A stretch of DNA of 64,000 nucleotides from Nocardia niigatensis NBRC 100131. GTDB lineage: Bacteria > Actinomycetota > Actinomycetes > Mycobacteriales > Mycobacteriaceae. Positions 1 through 8,524 of the stretch are shown one piece after another. Each line of letters begins with the position of its first letter. The stretch's first letter is position 1. The DNA lies in contig NZ_BAGC01000044.1 of the NCBI RefSeq assembly GCF_000308655.1, forward strand, positions 186,001 through 250,000, in the 5' to 3' direction. The notes under the pieces were generated by a model. It made no database searches. It was not told the DNA's origin and saw nothing but the letters and a program-made list of their open reading frames with translations. Both the position numbers and the translations under genes were made by a program.

Positions 1-347
1 TCCAGCATGGCCTGCACGGCCGGGCGGATGCGGCGGTTGGGGCCGGAACCGCCGCGGCAGTTGAAGTTCGGATCTCCCGCCTTGGCGAAGTTGAGCAGGT
101 GCACCCGCTGGGCGGGGGTCAGTCGCAGCGCGTCGGCCAGCGCGATCAGCACGGGCGCGGACGGATGGCGGTCCCGGCCCTGCTCCAGGCGCGTCAGGTA
201 CTCGACGGAAACGCCTGCGAGCGTGGCCAATTCGGCGCGGCGCAGGCCGGGGGTGCGGCGACGCGCACCGGTGGGCAGGCCGGCCTCGGCGGGTGTGACC
301 GCCTCCCGGCGCTGCCGCAGGAACAGTCCCAGCTCGTTCTCGCTCAC
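1..347 (-). CDS. XRE-family regulator, MmyB-like, 5' part only
   Basis: Minus-strand frame opens at a GTG (347) and runs off the left edge, giving about 115 N-terminal residues. It shows the helix-turn-helix of the actinobacterial MmyB group: a FLRQRRE start, TPGLRRAELATLAGVS (recognition region) and the signature YLTRLEQGRDRHPS, followed by LADALRLTPAQRVHLLN. In this family the missing C-terminal half is an MmyB-type PAS-like ligand-binding domain, and members often control a divergent oxidoreductase or SDR gene. A flavin reductase gene starts divergently 143 bp away, which fits that arrangement. The exact start is uncertain. The family call is firm. Confidence 0.85.
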   Translation of the reverse strand, partial: MSENELGLFLRQRREAVTPAEAGLPTGARRRTPGLRRAELATLAGVSVEYLTRLEQGRDRHPSAPVLIALADALRLTPAQRVHLLNFAKAGDPNFNCRGGSGPNRRIRPAVQAML

Positions 348-490
348 GATTTCGACGCTAGCAACGGAGGCTGTTCTTATGGTGTCCCTGCCACTACCAC
401 TCTCAGCGTGGTCTCCCTAGCACTCGCGCCGGCTCGCAGAGTTGACCTCGAGCGGCCGACCGGTCGCAGCGCATTGTGAAGGAGACCCCC

Positions 491-1087
491 ATGACCAGCA
501 CGCCTCTGCGCCTCGCGGTGATCATCGGCAGCGTCCGGGAGGGACGTTTCGGGCCGGTGGTGGCCGACTGGTTCGCCGCGCAGGCTCGCGCGCACGGCGC
601 GTTCGAGGTGGACGTCGTCGATCTGGCCGACTACAACCTGCCGCACGAGCTGCCCGCGGTGCCGATGGTGATGGAGCCGAATCCGGCCCGGCCCGGGCAG
701 GGCGACGAGCTGGCCGCGCGGCTGGCCGCCGCCGACGCCTTCGTGGTCGTCACCCCGGATATCAACCGCAGCTTTCCGTCGTCACTGAAGACGGCTATCG
801 ATTGGCATCTCACCGAGTGGGATCGCAAGACGGTGGGTTTCGTCGGCTACAGCGGCAAGTCCGGCGGCCTGCTCGCCATCGAGGGCCTGCGCGCGATCTT
901 CAACGAACTCAATGCCCACACGGTGAAGGATTACGTCTCCTTCAGCCGCTACTACCTGCTGTTCGACGAGTCCGGCACGCTGCGGGATCCGGCGGAGTTC
1001 GAGGATTCCGCGACCCGGCTGCTCGACGGACTGCGGTGGTGGGCAACGGCGCTGGCCGCGGCCCGCACCGCCCCCGTTCCCGCGTGA
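491..1087 (+). CDS. NADPH-dependent FMN reductase-family flavoprotein
   Basis: 198-residue flavodoxin-like protein. The N-terminus LRLAVIIGSVREGRFGPVVADWF is cut by the family's GS-x-R-x-x-R phosphate-binding loop, and the mid-protein segment VVTPDINRSFPSSLKTAIDW matches the TPEYN(R)S(F/Y)P...K region that holds the FMN of NAD(P)H:FMN and quinone reductases. The ATG at 491 is chosen over a GTG at 476 because GAAGGAG (479-485) sits just before it. It lies divergent from the MmyB-like XRE gene, which probably regulates it. Cytoplasmic. The substrate (free flavin, quinone or azo compound) cannot be read from the sequence. Confidence 0.88.
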   Translation: MTSTPLRLAVIIGSVREGRFGPVVADWFAAQARAHGAFEVDVVDLADYNLPHELPAVPMVMEPNPARPGQGDELAARLAAADAFVVVTPDINRSFPSSLKTAIDWHLTEWDRKTVGFVGYSGKSGGLLAIEGLRAIFNELNAHTVKDYVSFSRYYLLFDESGTLRDPAEFEDSATRLLDGLRWWATALAAARTAPVPA

Positions 1088-1205
1088 TCGGCGAGCGGCA
1101 CACCGATCTGGGAGATAACGGGCAATTCACCATCACCGTTGTGCCACCCAGCGTTGGGGACGTGGGACACCACTTGTTAACGGGGGAGGACTAACGTGCT
1201 GGGGC

Positions 1206-1991
1206 GTGACCGGATACTCCGCTGACCTGGAACTCGCGCTGAAGCTGGCCGACGCGGCCGATGGGATCACCCGTGAGCGGTTCGGGGCGCTCGATTTGAA
1301 GATCGATTCCAAACCGGATCTGACGCCGGTGTCGGATGCCGATCTGGCGGTCGAGCGGACGCTGCGGGAGATCCTGGCCGTCGAACGGCCGGACGATCTG
1401 GTGCTCGGTGAGGAGTTCGGCGGGGATGTCGAATTCAGCGGGCGGCAGTGGGTCATCGACCCGATCGACGGCACCAAGAACTTCGTGCGCGGGGTGCCGG
1501 TCTGGGCCTCGCTCATCTCGCTGCTCGAGGACGGCGTGCCGGTGGTGGGCGCGGTGAGCGCGCCAGCGCTGGCCCGGCGCTGGTGGGCGGCGGCCGGGCA
1601 CGGCGCGTGGAGCAGTTTCGAGCAGGGTGAGCCGCGGGCCATCTCGGTTTCGGCGGTGGCCGAACTGGGTGCGGCCAGCCTGGCGATCTCCAGCCTGTCG
1701 GGCTGGCGGGCCATCGGGCGACGGGCCAAGCTCATCGCGCTCACGGACGAGGTGTGGCGGGTGCGCGGCTACGGCGACTTCTACGGCTACGCGCTGCTGG
1801 CCGAGGGCGCGGTCGACATCGTCACCGAACCCGAGCTGTCGCTGTGGGATATGGCGGCGCTGGACATCCTGATCCGCGAGGCGGGCGGCACCTTCACCTC
1901 GCTGGACGGCAAGCCGGGACCGCATGGCGGCAGCGCGGTGGCTACCAACTCGCATCTGCAGGACCAGGTGCTGGCCGCCCTGCAGGCCTGA
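1206..1991 (+). CDS. hisN: Histidinol-phosphatase, inositol monophosphatase family
   Basis: 261-residue member of the Mg-dependent inositol monophosphatase superfamily. Metal-site motifs are [18 protein letters not shown] and WDMAALDI; the C-terminus ends in [11 protein letters not shown]. The sequence closely follows M. tuberculosis HisN (Rv3137) along its whole length, including [10 protein letters not shown] near the N-terminus and [15 protein letters not shown] in the middle, so the last dephosphorylation step before histidinol dehydrogenase in histidine biosynthesis is the likely role. GTG at 1206 is the first start in frame; a strong purine tract (1182-1190) lies 15 bp upstream, longer than usual spacing. 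No other his genes are nearby, as expected for hisN in this group. Confidence 0.93.
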   Translation: MTGYSADLELALKLADAADGITRERFGALDLKIDSKPDLTPVSDADLAVERTLREILAVERPDDLVLGEEFGGDVEFSGRQWVIDPIDGTKNFVRGVPVWASLISLLEDGVPVVGAVSAPALARRWWAAAGHGAWSSFEQGEPRAISVSAVAELGAASLAISSLSGWRAIGRRAKLIALTDEVWRVRGYGDFYGYALLAEGAVDIVTEPELSLWDMAALDILIREAGGTFTSLDGKPGPHGGSAVATNSHLQDQVLAALQA

Positions 1992-1998
1992 ACCGGCC

Positions 1999-2418
1999 TC
2001 AGCCGAGTCGCCGCACGGCGGGCCACATCTCGGACCAGGGTCGGCGGGGCGCGCGGCACGGGATGATCGCGCGTCCCTGCTCGATATCGCGGATGTTCAG
2101 CCCCTTGTCGATGCGGCCAGGGGTTCCCGGTCCGCGCAGAAGCGGGTCACCCGGTCGGCGGCCGCCGCCGAGTTCGCGGGCGGTGAGTCCGGCGCAGATC
2201 ACCACGGCGGTCGCCGTCATGGTCGCCGGAAAACGCAGCAGCAGTACGGAATTCGCATCGATGGCCGACATCGCGCGGGCCAGTAGCGGCGGCTGATCGG
2301 GTACCCCCAGTCCGATCGCCGTCGCGCGGCCAGGAAGTAGAGCTCGTCGCGAGCGATATCCGTGCCGGGCGGAGAGCGCGGTGAGCAGGACCGCGAATAT
2401 CCCTGCTATCCAGTACAT
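1999..2418 (-). CDS. Hypothetical protein with N-terminal membrane segment
   Basis: 139-residue frame starting at ATG 2418. Residues 1-14 (MYWIAGIFAVLLTA) form a single hydrophobic segment, followed by a basic stretch HGYRSRRALLPG typical of a membrane anchor with the rest in the cytoplasm. A second apolar patch (TMTATAVVICAGLTA) lies mid-protein. I do not recognise a family. It is convergent with hisN with only 7 bp between stops. Codon use is normal for the region. An upstream extension to 2463 is possible but adds no hydrophobic signal. Confidence 0.55.
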   Translation of the reverse strand: MYWIAGIFAVLLTALSARHGYRSRRALLPGRATAIGLGVPDQPPLLARAMSAIDANSVLLLRFPATMTATAVVICAGLTARELGGGRRPGDPLLRGPGTPGRIDKGLNIRDIEQGRAIIPCRAPRRPWSEMWPAVRRLG

Positions 2419-2577
2419 TTCGCCACCCAGGGCGTTCGCCGGCCGTTCGAGCGTCCCTCGCATCGCATCCGGGGCGGCCGGGCCCCCGGTGCTGCGGCAA
2501 TACCCGGCGCGGGCTGCGGTCCCGCCACCGGGCGCGTTGCTACGCCTGTTATGTCAGCGTCGCTACGCCATCGTTTC

Positions 2578-2835
2578 TCAGGCGAGCGGGACGCACACCG
2601 AGCCGAAGTCGAGGAACGGGCCACCGGGGGCAGCCGAGCCGACGCCGACCGAGCCGAGTCCGAGCTCGGTGCCGACGCCGTTGATGCACCCGCCCGAGGC
2701 GGAGCCGGTGCCGATGCCGGAGCCGGTGACGCCCACGTCGATCGGCTGCAACTGCACAGCGTCGGCGTTGGCCATCGGGGCGGAGAGGAAGAGACCGGCG
2801 GCAATGAAGCCCACCGTTCCGAGCGCGATCTTCAT
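2578..2835 (-). CDS. Small secreted glycine/serine-rich protein
   Basis: 85-residue protein with a clear Sec signal peptide: MKIALGTVGFIAAGLF, then an ANA|DA-type signal peptidase site near residue 25. The mature part of about 60 residues is rich in Gly, Ser and Val, with two cysteines (in GGCING and near the C-terminus in GSVCVP) that could form a disulphide. Short secreted proteins of this kind are common and uncharacterised in Nocardia and mycobacteria. An AGGTTCG-like purine tract precedes the ATG. It is divergent from the acyl-CoA dehydrogenase operon. Function unknown. Confidence 0.72.
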   Translation of the reverse strand: MKIALGTVGFIAAGLFLSAPMANADAVQLQPIDVGVTGSGIGTGSASGGCINGVGTELGLGSVGVGSAAPGGPFLDFGSVCVPLA

Positions 2836-2991
2836 ATGTACGAACCTCCATCAGGAGCGAGTTATGCGCCGACACACTAGCCCAGTCGGCGAGCTTCTGA
2901 AGCATATTTGTTTCACTAGATCCGGGAGGTACCGGCCAGTAAGTTGAAACCACCCCTCTGACCTGGCGATTCGACAAGCCTGGACGCCACT

Positions 2992-3030
2992 TCTTACTCT
3001 GAAGTAAGATAGTCTTACTCAGGAGTAAGA
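2992..3030. promoter_or_regulatory. Two tandem operator palindromes before the acyl-CoA dehydrogenase operon
   Basis: Site 1 (2992-3009) reads TCTTACTC-TG-AAGTAAGA with 7 of 8 arm positions symmetric. Site 2 (3013-3030) is TCTTACTC-AG-GAGTAAGA, a perfect 8-bp inverted repeat. Their centres are 21 bp apart, two helical turns, so two dimers could bind the same DNA face. They lie 46-84 bp before the ATG at 3076. This is the usual layout of a TetR-type fatty-acid regulator operator; the cognate regulator is not identifiable here. Confidence 0.75.
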
Positions 3031-3075
3031 TTGCTGGGCAGGATCACCCACCTCCTCGATAGAAAACTGGTGATT

Positions 3076-4458
3076 ATGAGCACTCGAGACACCGCAACGA
3101 AGCGGGATACCTCCGCCGTTGGCCTCAACCCGGTCAAACGTGACTGGATGGGCGCGGCGATGCGGGTCATGACGACCATCACGGGATCGGACCTGGCGGA
3201 GAAGTACAAGCTGCGGAAGCCGATCGAACGAATCACCTACGAAGGCACCAAGACCGGATTCCGGACCCTGGGCGCGGCCACCCGGGTGTTCGAGAAGGTC
3301 GCCGGCGGTGGCGCTCCGAAGCGTCTGCCCGCCAACGAGTCTCGTAAGAAAGACTACTTCGACCTCACCCCGTCCGACGAGCAGCAGATGATCGTCGAAA
3401 CCGTGCGCGACTTCGCCGGCGAGATCCTGCGCCCGGCCGCGTACGAGGCCGACAATTCCACCAAGGCCCCGCGCGACCTGCTCGAGCGCGCCGCCGAACT
3501 CGGCATCACCCTGATCAACGTGCCCGAGGAGCTCCAGGGCGCGGCCTCCGAGCGTGGCGCAGTCACCAATTCGCTGGTGGCCGAGGCGCTCTCGTACGGC
3601 GACATGGGCCTGGCGCTGCCGATCCTGGCGCCGAGCGGTGTCGCGGTCGCGCTGTCGCAGTGGGGTACCGACGCCCAGCAGCAGACCTACCTGGGCGCCT
3701 TCACGGGTGAGAACGTGCCGCAGGCCTCGGTCGTCATCTCCGAGCCGCAGGCGCTGTTCGATCCGTTCGCGCTGCAGACCAAGGCCACCCGCTCCCCCAG
3801 CGGTTTCCGCCTCAACGGCGTGAAGACCCTGGTCCCGGCGGCCGGTGACGCCGAACTGTTCATCGTCGCCGCCGAGCTGGACGGCCGCCCCACCTTCTTC
3901 ATCGTCGAGTCCGACACCGAGGGTGTCGTGATCGAGGCCGACCCGAGCATGGGCATGCGGGCCGCGGGCCTGGGTCGCCTGCACCTGAACAATGTCGCCG
4001 TTCCGGCCACGGCTCTGCTGGGTGACTCGGAGGGCGCGGTGCGCGCCGAGGAGTACGCCGACGCGGTGCGGCTGGCCCGCCTGGGCTGGGCCTCGATGGC
4101 CATCGGCACCGGTCAGGCCGTGCTGGACTACGTGATTCCGTACGTGAAGGAGCGTGAGGCGTTCGGTGAGCCGATCGCGCACCGGCAGGCGGTCGCGTTC
4201 ATGGTCGCCAATATGGCGATCGAGCTGGACGGTCTCCGTCTCGTGACACTGCGGGGTGCGTCGCGCGCGGAGCAGGGGCTGTCCTTCGCCCGCGAGGCGG
4301 CGCTGGCCAAGAAGCTGGCCACCGACAAGGGCATGCAGATCGGCCTGGACGGCGTGCAGCTGCTGGGCGGTCACGGCTTCACCAAGGAGCACCCGGTCGA
4401 GCGCTGGTACCGCGATCTGCGCGGCGTCGGCGTGGCCGAAGGCATCGTCCTCATCTGA
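3076..4458 (+). CDS. Acyl-CoA dehydrogenase, first gene of pair
   Basis: 460-residue flavoenzyme. Order: a basic N-terminal extension of about 90 residues, the acyl-CoA dehydrogenase N-terminal helices (LTPSDEQQMIVETVRDFAGE), the middle beta domain, and the C-terminal four-helix domain ending RWYRDLRGVGVAEGIVLI. The Glu in the final AEG corresponds to the catalytic base of the family, and the protein stops 5 residues later, shorter at the C-terminus than usual. ATG at 3076 is preferred to an in-frame TTG at 3031, which would overlap the operator. It is followed after 28 bp by a second dehydrogenase, so the two probably form a co-transcribed pair, perhaps a heteromer as known for some actinobacterial FadE pairs (inference). 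Confidence 0.9.
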   Translation: MSTRDTATKRDTSAVGLNPVKRDWMGAAMRVMTTITGSDLAEKYKLRKPIERITYEGTKTGFRTLGAATRVFEKVAGGGAPKRLPANESRKKDYFDLTPSDEQQMIVETVRDFAGEILRPAAYEADNSTKAPRDLLERAAELGITLINVPEELQGAASERGAVTNSLVAEALSYGDMGLALPILAPSGVAVALSQWGTDAQQQTYLGAFTGENVPQASVVISEPQALFDPFALQTKATRSPSGFRLNGVKTLVPAAGDAELFIVAAELDGRPTFFIVESDTEGVVIEADPSMGMRAAGLGRLHLNNVAVPATALLGDSEGAVRAEEYADAVRLARLGWASMAIGTGQAVLDYVIPYVKEREAFGEPIAHRQAVAFMVANMAIELDGLRLVTLRGASRAEQGLSFAREAALAKKLATDKGMQIGLDGVQLLGGHGFTKEHPVERWYRDLRGVGVAEGIVLI

Positions 4459-4486
4459 CCCGACTTCTCAACGGAGAGACCACCTC

Positions 4487-5722
4487 ATGATCAATCTCGA
4501 ACTCCCCAAGAAGCTGCGGGCCAGCGCCAACCAGGCCCACCAGGTCGCGCAGGAGATCTTCCGTCCCGCGTCGCGCAAGTACGACCTGGCCGAGCACGAG
4601 TACCCGGTCGAGCTGGACACCATGGCCGCCATGGTCGAGGGCCTGTCCGATTCCGGGTCGGCCGACGTCTCCGGCGCCACCGGTGGCCGCAAGGCCGGTG
4701 AGAAGACCGCGGGCGACGCGCACGCCACCGAGTTGCTCGGAAACACCAACGGCGGCAATATGTCCGCGCTGATGAACGCGCTGGAGACCTCGTGGGGCGA
4801 TGTCGGCCTCATGCTGTCGATCCCCTACCAGGGCCTCGGCAATGCCGCCATCGCGGCGGTCGCCACCGATGAGCAGCTGTCGCGGTTCGGCAAGGTGTGG
4901 GCCGCCATGGCCATCACCGAGCCGTCCTTCGGCTCCGACTCGGCGGCGGTGTCCACCACCGCGGTGCTCGACGGCGACGAGTGGGTGCTCAACGGCACCA
5001 AGATCTTCGTGACCGCTGGTTCGCGCGCCACCCACATCGTGGTGTGGGCGACCGTCGACAAGGCGGCCGGCCGCGCGGCCATCAAGTCGTTCGTGGTGCC
5101 GCGGGATGCCAAGGGCCTCACCGTGTCCCGCCTCGAGCACAAGCTGGGCATCAAGGCCTCCGACACCGCCGAGCTGCGCCTCGAGGACTGCCGGATCCCC
5201 AAGGACAACATCCTGGGTTCGCCGGAAGTCAATGTGGAGAAGGGTTTCGCGGGCGTCATGCAGACGTTCGACAACACCCGTCCGCTGGTGGCCGGCATGG
5301 CCATCGGTGTCGGCCGCGCCGCCCTCGAGGAGCTCCGCACCGTCCTCACCGACGCGGGTGTCGAGATCTCCTACGACAAGCCGGCCAACAACCAGCACGC
5401 CGCCGCCGCGGAATTCCTCCGCCTGGAGGCCGACTGGGAAGCCGCCTACCTGCTCGCGCTGCGCGCGGCATGGATGGCCGACAACAAGAAGCCCAACTCC
5501 CTCGAGGCTTCCATGTCCAAGGCCAAGGCCGGTCGCATGGGCACCGACGTCACCCTCAAGGCCGTCGAACTCGCCGGCACCACCGGCTACTCCCAGCGCC
5601 CCCTGCTGGAAAAGTGGGCCCGCGACTCGAAGATCCTCGACATCTTCGAAGGCACCCAGCAGATCCAGCAACTCATCGTCGCCCGCCGGGTTCTCGGGCT
5701 GGGCAGCGACAAGCTGAAGTAA
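4487..5722 (+). CDS. Acyl-CoA dehydrogenase, second gene of pair
   Basis: 411-residue acyl-CoA dehydrogenase that oxidises acyl-CoA to trans-2-enoyl-CoA using FAD. Visible are the FAD/substrate-contact segment AAMAITEPSFGSDSAA, the FVTAGSRATHIVVWA strand, and the C-terminal catalytic signature ILDIFEGTQQIQQ with the base Glu at residue 388. ATG 4487 follows an ACGGAGAG ribosome site. It sits 28 bp behind the first dehydrogenase and before a strong terminator, completing a two-gene operon controlled by the 2992-3030 palindromes. Substrate chain length cannot be predicted. The Gly-rich stretch SADVSGATGGRKAGE near residue 60 is an unusual insertion. Confidence 0.92.
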   Translation: MINLELPKKLRASANQAHQVAQEIFRPASRKYDLAEHEYPVELDTMAAMVEGLSDSGSADVSGATGGRKAGEKTAGDAHATELLGNTNGGNMSALMNALETSWGDVGLMLSIPYQGLGNAAIAAVATDEQLSRFGKVWAAMAITEPSFGSDSAAVSTTAVLDGDEWVLNGTKIFVTAGSRATHIVVWATVDKAAGRAAIKSFVVPRDAKGLTVSRLEHKLGIKASDTAELRLEDCRIPKDNILGSPEVNVEKGFAGVMQTFDNTRPLVAGMAIGVGRAALEELRTVLTDAGVEISYDKPANNQHAAAAEFLRLEADWEAAYLLALRAAWMADNKKPNSLEASMSKAKAGRMGTDVTLKAVELAGTTGYSQRPLLEKWARDSKILDIFEGTQQIQQLIVARRVLGLGSDKLK

Positions 5723-5736
5723 GTTCTGGCACAAAG

Positions 5737-5777
5737 GAAGACCGGTGCGGGCGCATTCGTGGCTCGCACCGGTCTTC
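5737..5777 (+). terminator. Hairpin terminator of the acyl-CoA dehydrogenase operon
   Basis: GAAGACCGGTGCG (5737-5749) pairs perfectly with CGCACCGGTCTTC (5765-5777), loop 15 nt, followed by TTG-TTT. It lies 15 bp after the stop of the second dehydrogenase and ahead of a convergent gene, so it may work both ways. Confidence 0.85.
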
Positions 5778-5807
5778 TTGTTTCCGGACGCTCTGGTCCG
5801 TGGTGGG

Positions 5808-6350
5808 TTAGAGACCGAGCGCCTTCAGCAGGTTGCCGATAACCGGGAGGGAGTCGGCGCTGCCGGTGCTGGTTTGCGCAGCGGACACGGTCACGGGCAA
5901 TGTCGCGGTCGGGGGGCGGGAGCCAGGGTATCCAGCGCCGCTGGCGCAGCCATACGCTTCGATGGTGTGTGCGCCTGTAGTGGTCGGCGTCCACTGCACA
6001 GTGGCAAGCAGATTCGGGCCCGGCGCGATGGTTCCACCGCCGAGCAGCTGACTCGCGTCGGTTGCCGAATAGGGATCGAGGTCGATCGCCACAGCGAGGG
6101 TGGACTGCACCTGACAATGCACGGTGATCGTGTACGTCTGGTTGACAGTCAGGTTGGTGCCGCCGGACACGGTGATCGAGGTAGGCGCGGTATCGGCCGA
6201 CGCGACACCGACACCCATCGCGCCGATGACCGCCAGCGCCGACGCGACTCCCCCGCCGATCCAACGGCCGCGTGTTGTTGTGCTCGTTCTTCTCCTGAAT
6301 GCGTTTTCGAACCGCTTGCGGACTCGGCAAGTTCGCGAGTCGCGCGACAC
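5808..6350 (-). CDS. Secreted protein with Ig-like fold
   Basis: 180-residue protein with a long basic n-region (residues 1-30), a hydrophobic core GGGVASALAVIGAMGVGV and an ASA|DT-type cleavage site near residue 54. The mature domain is beta-rich and reads like a bacterial Ig-like or DUF-type adhesion domain: SITVSGGTNLTVNQTYTITV, then TVQWTPTTTGAHTIEAYG. Two cysteines (VHCQV and YGCAS) could bond. The C-terminus SLPVIGNLLKALGL is an amphipathic helix seen in several secreted Nocardia proteins. Start is GTG 6350 with GAGGGG 8 nt before. A better-placed start for a normal signal peptide would be at about 6290, where the codon is ACG. Confidence 0.68.
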   Translation of the reverse strand: MSRDSRTCRVRKRFENAFRRRTSTTTRGRWIGGGVASALAVIGAMGVGVASADTAPTSITVSGGTNLTVNQTYTITVHCQVQSTLAVAIDLDPYSATDASQLLGGGTIAPGPNLLATVQWTPTTTGAHTIEAYGCASGAGYPGSRPPTATLPVTVSAAQTSTGSADSLPVIGNLLKALGL

Positions 6351-6641
6351 TAACGAGTCCCCTCGGCCGGAACAACGGGGTCGTATCGGTAGTCGGATCG
6401 GTCTCGGTTCACGCCGAATCCCGTACCGATCTCGAAGTCGCCGGTCGACGGACGAGCAGCGCTAGCTGCAAGCTGCCGGGTATGCGCGGGCACTGGCGGT
6501 CAACTGGGGCGCGGCTGCGGTGGTGGCCACTGTATGACCTGATCCGTGACGCCATCTACTGAGCCGCACGACTCAGCGACATAAGCTGGGAGTTTCGGGC
6601 TCTGGTTGCCCAAATGTGATCTACGCGGATAGGTTTCGCCG

Positions 6642-7610
6642 GTGCGTGGATTCAGTAGGCGGATGCTATTGGGGGCCGGTGCTATCGCCGCTGGGGGGAT
6701 GGTGCGGGCGGGAACGGCCCGGGCGGGTGTGCCTGTGGTGGGGCCGGCGTTCGATGCCCAGTATCGGGCCATCACGAAGGTGGCCGGGGGGCGGTGGCAC
6801 TGTCTGGTCAGCGATCTCGGGTCGGGGAAGCCGGTTCCGGTCGTCGAGGAGGACGCCGACTTCGTCATCGAGGGCGCCAGCGTACAGAAGCTGGCGGTGA
6901 TGACCGCGGTGATGACCGAGGTGGATGCCGGGCGGATCAAGTTGTCGGACACCACGACTCTGGATGCCGATATGGTGGCCGAGGGCAGCGGGCTGTATCT
7001 GAACCAGGCGGTATTCGGGGATCAGCTGACGGTGGCGAATCTGCTGACGACCATGCTGCAGGTGTCGGACAACACCGCGGTGCGGTTGTTGTCGCGGTTC
7101 GTGTCGGGGGATCAGATCAACGAGATCTTGGATCGGCTGGGGTTCAAGGCGACCCGGGTGCTGCCGATAGCCGGGGAGAGCCGGTTCTATCTGGGGAACA
7201 CGACGGCGCGGGAGAACAACGACCTGCTGTTCCGGCTGGCGTCGGGGACGCTGCTGTCGAAGGAGTCGACACAGGCGGTGCTGCGGATCATGACGTGGAC
7301 CGCGGTGGGATACGCCGATGGGATCCGGCGGAACATGTCCTCGGACGAGCGGGCGCGGTTCGCCACCAAACACGGTGCGTCCGAAGACAAGCGGCACGAC
7401 ACCGGGATCATGTTCGACGCGGCGGGCGCGCCGCTGGTGGTGTTCTCCTTCTTCGCCGATCAGGCGCCGGACGCGGACAACTACGGAGCCACGAATCCGG
7501 TGGTGGAGGCGCATGCCACGCTGGGGCGGGCGCTGTTCGACACCTACACGCATCTGTCGCCGCTGCAGTCGTTCATCGATCCGAAGAAGATCGCCTCGGG
7601 CGGGCACTGA
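6642..7610 (+). CDS. Tat-exported serine hydrolase, class A beta-lactamase fold
   Basis: 322 residues. The N-terminus RRMLLGAGAIAAGG resembles a twin-arginine signal. Active-site motifs of the penicillin-recognising fold are present: S80-V-Q-K83 (SxxK), S142-D143-N144 and K243-H244-G245 in place of KTG. The omega-loop ExxLN motif of true class A beta-lactamases is not visible: between PIAGES and GNTTAREN the loop is short. That suggests a beta-lactamase2-type serine hydrolase (peptidase or esterase-like) rather than an efficient penicillinase. Start GTG 6642 is the only one that keeps the signal. It is convergent with the next gene with a 16-bp gap. Confidence 0.82.
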   Translation: MRGFSRRMLLGAGAIAAGGMVRAGTARAGVPVVGPAFDAQYRAITKVAGGRWHCLVSDLGSGKPVPVVEEDADFVIEGASVQKLAVMTAVMTEVDAGRIKLSDTTTLDADMVAEGSGLYLNQAVFGDQLTVANLLTTMLQVSDNTAVRLLSRFVSGDQINEILDRLGFKATRVLPIAGESRFYLGNTTARENNDLLFRLASGTLLSKESTQAVLRIMTWTAVGYADGIRRNMSSDERARFATKHGASEDKRHDTGIMFDAAGAPLVVFSFFADQAPDADNYGATNPVVEAHATLGRALFDTYTHLSPLQSFIDPKKIASGGH

Positions 7611-7626
7611 GCCGGCGCGGGAAGTA

Positions 7627-8433
7627 TCAGCCCGCCAGTAGATTTCGCATGGCGGTGAAGACCTCGGAAGCGCCGCCCAGCGACCAGCCGCCGTCGACGG
7701 GGATGATGGCGCCGTTGACGTAGGTGGCGTACGGGGACGCCAGCCACAGGCAGCAGTCGGCGATCTCCTGGGCGGTGCCGTAGCGGCCCAGCGGCACGGA
7801 TCTGGTCACCAGCTCGGACAATTCGGGAGTGGGAGCCAGGCGGGACATGCCCTCGGTGTCCTCGATGGGGCCCGGAACCACGGCATTGACGCGGACGCCC
7901 GCCCCCGCCCATTCCAGCGCCGCGACCTTGGTGAGCATGTCCACGCCCGCCTTGGCAGCACAGGCGTGGGCCTGCAGGGTCATCGGAACGGTCGACTGCG
8001 GCGCCGAGATGGTGATGACCGACGCCCCGGGCGTGCGTAGGTGCTCGCGGGCGGCGCGCAGGACATTGAAGGTGCCCTTCAGATCGATGTCCACCACGGC
8101 CCCGAAGGCCCGCGCCGACATGGATTCCGTTGCCGCGGGGAAGTTCCCGGCCGCGCCCGAGACCAGCACGTCCAGCTCGCCGAGCTCGGTGCAGGTGGCC
8201 GCGAGGCCCTCGGCGACCGCCTCGAAGTCGCGTACATCCGCGGCGAAACCCAGGGCGGTGACCCCGCATTCGCCGAGCGAGTCGACGGCCGCGCGTACCT
8301 TGTCCGGCGTGCGCGAGAGCACCGCCACCGAGGCCCCCGCCCGCGCGAAAGCTTGAGCCACAACGAGATTGATGCCGCTGGTACCGCCCGCCACGAAGAC
8401 CGTCCGGCCGGAGAAATCGAAGAGGTCGCTCAT
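7627..8433 (-). CDS. SDR enzyme resembling 2,4-dienoyl-CoA reductase
   Basis: 268-residue Rossmann protein. The NAD(P)-binding loop is GGTSGIN. The usual catalytic Tyr-x-x-x-Lys is replaced by AHACAAK, followed by AGVDMLTKVAALEW and RVNAVVPGPIEDTEGM. This Tyr loss with a His-Ala context is the mark of peroxisomal-type 2,4-dienoyl-CoA reductases, which reduce dienoyl-CoA intermediates during beta-oxidation of unsaturated fatty acids. With acyl-CoA dehydrogenases and two FadD ligases within 7 kb, a role in unsaturated fatty-acid breakdown is reasonable but inferred. ATG 8433 is used; a GTG directly upstream is equally possible. Confidence 0.82.
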   Translation of the reverse strand: MSDLFDFSGRTVFVAGGTSGINLVVAQAFARAGASVAVLSRTPDKVRAAVDSLGECGVTALGFAADVRDFEAVAEGLAATCTELGELDVLVSGAAGNFPAATESMSARAFGAVVDIDLKGTFNVLRAAREHLRTPGASVITISAPQSTVPMTLQAHACAAKAGVDMLTKVAALEWAGAGVRVNAVVPGPIEDTEGMSRLAPTPELSELVTRSVPLGRYGTAQEIADCCLWLASPYATYVNGAIIPVDGGWSLGGASEVFTAMRNLLAG

Positions 8434-8524
8434 CACCTGATTTTGCGGCGCTGTCTCGGCGCCGGTACCCGGATCGACCGGTTCGATACCGGATGGTGGC
8501 GCGGTCAGGCCACCGCGAGCGCGG

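Noticed and set aside
442-1194. An overlapping plus-strand frame across the flavin reductase
   Set aside because: Shadow of the reductase in another frame; product is Arg/Gly-rich with no fold.
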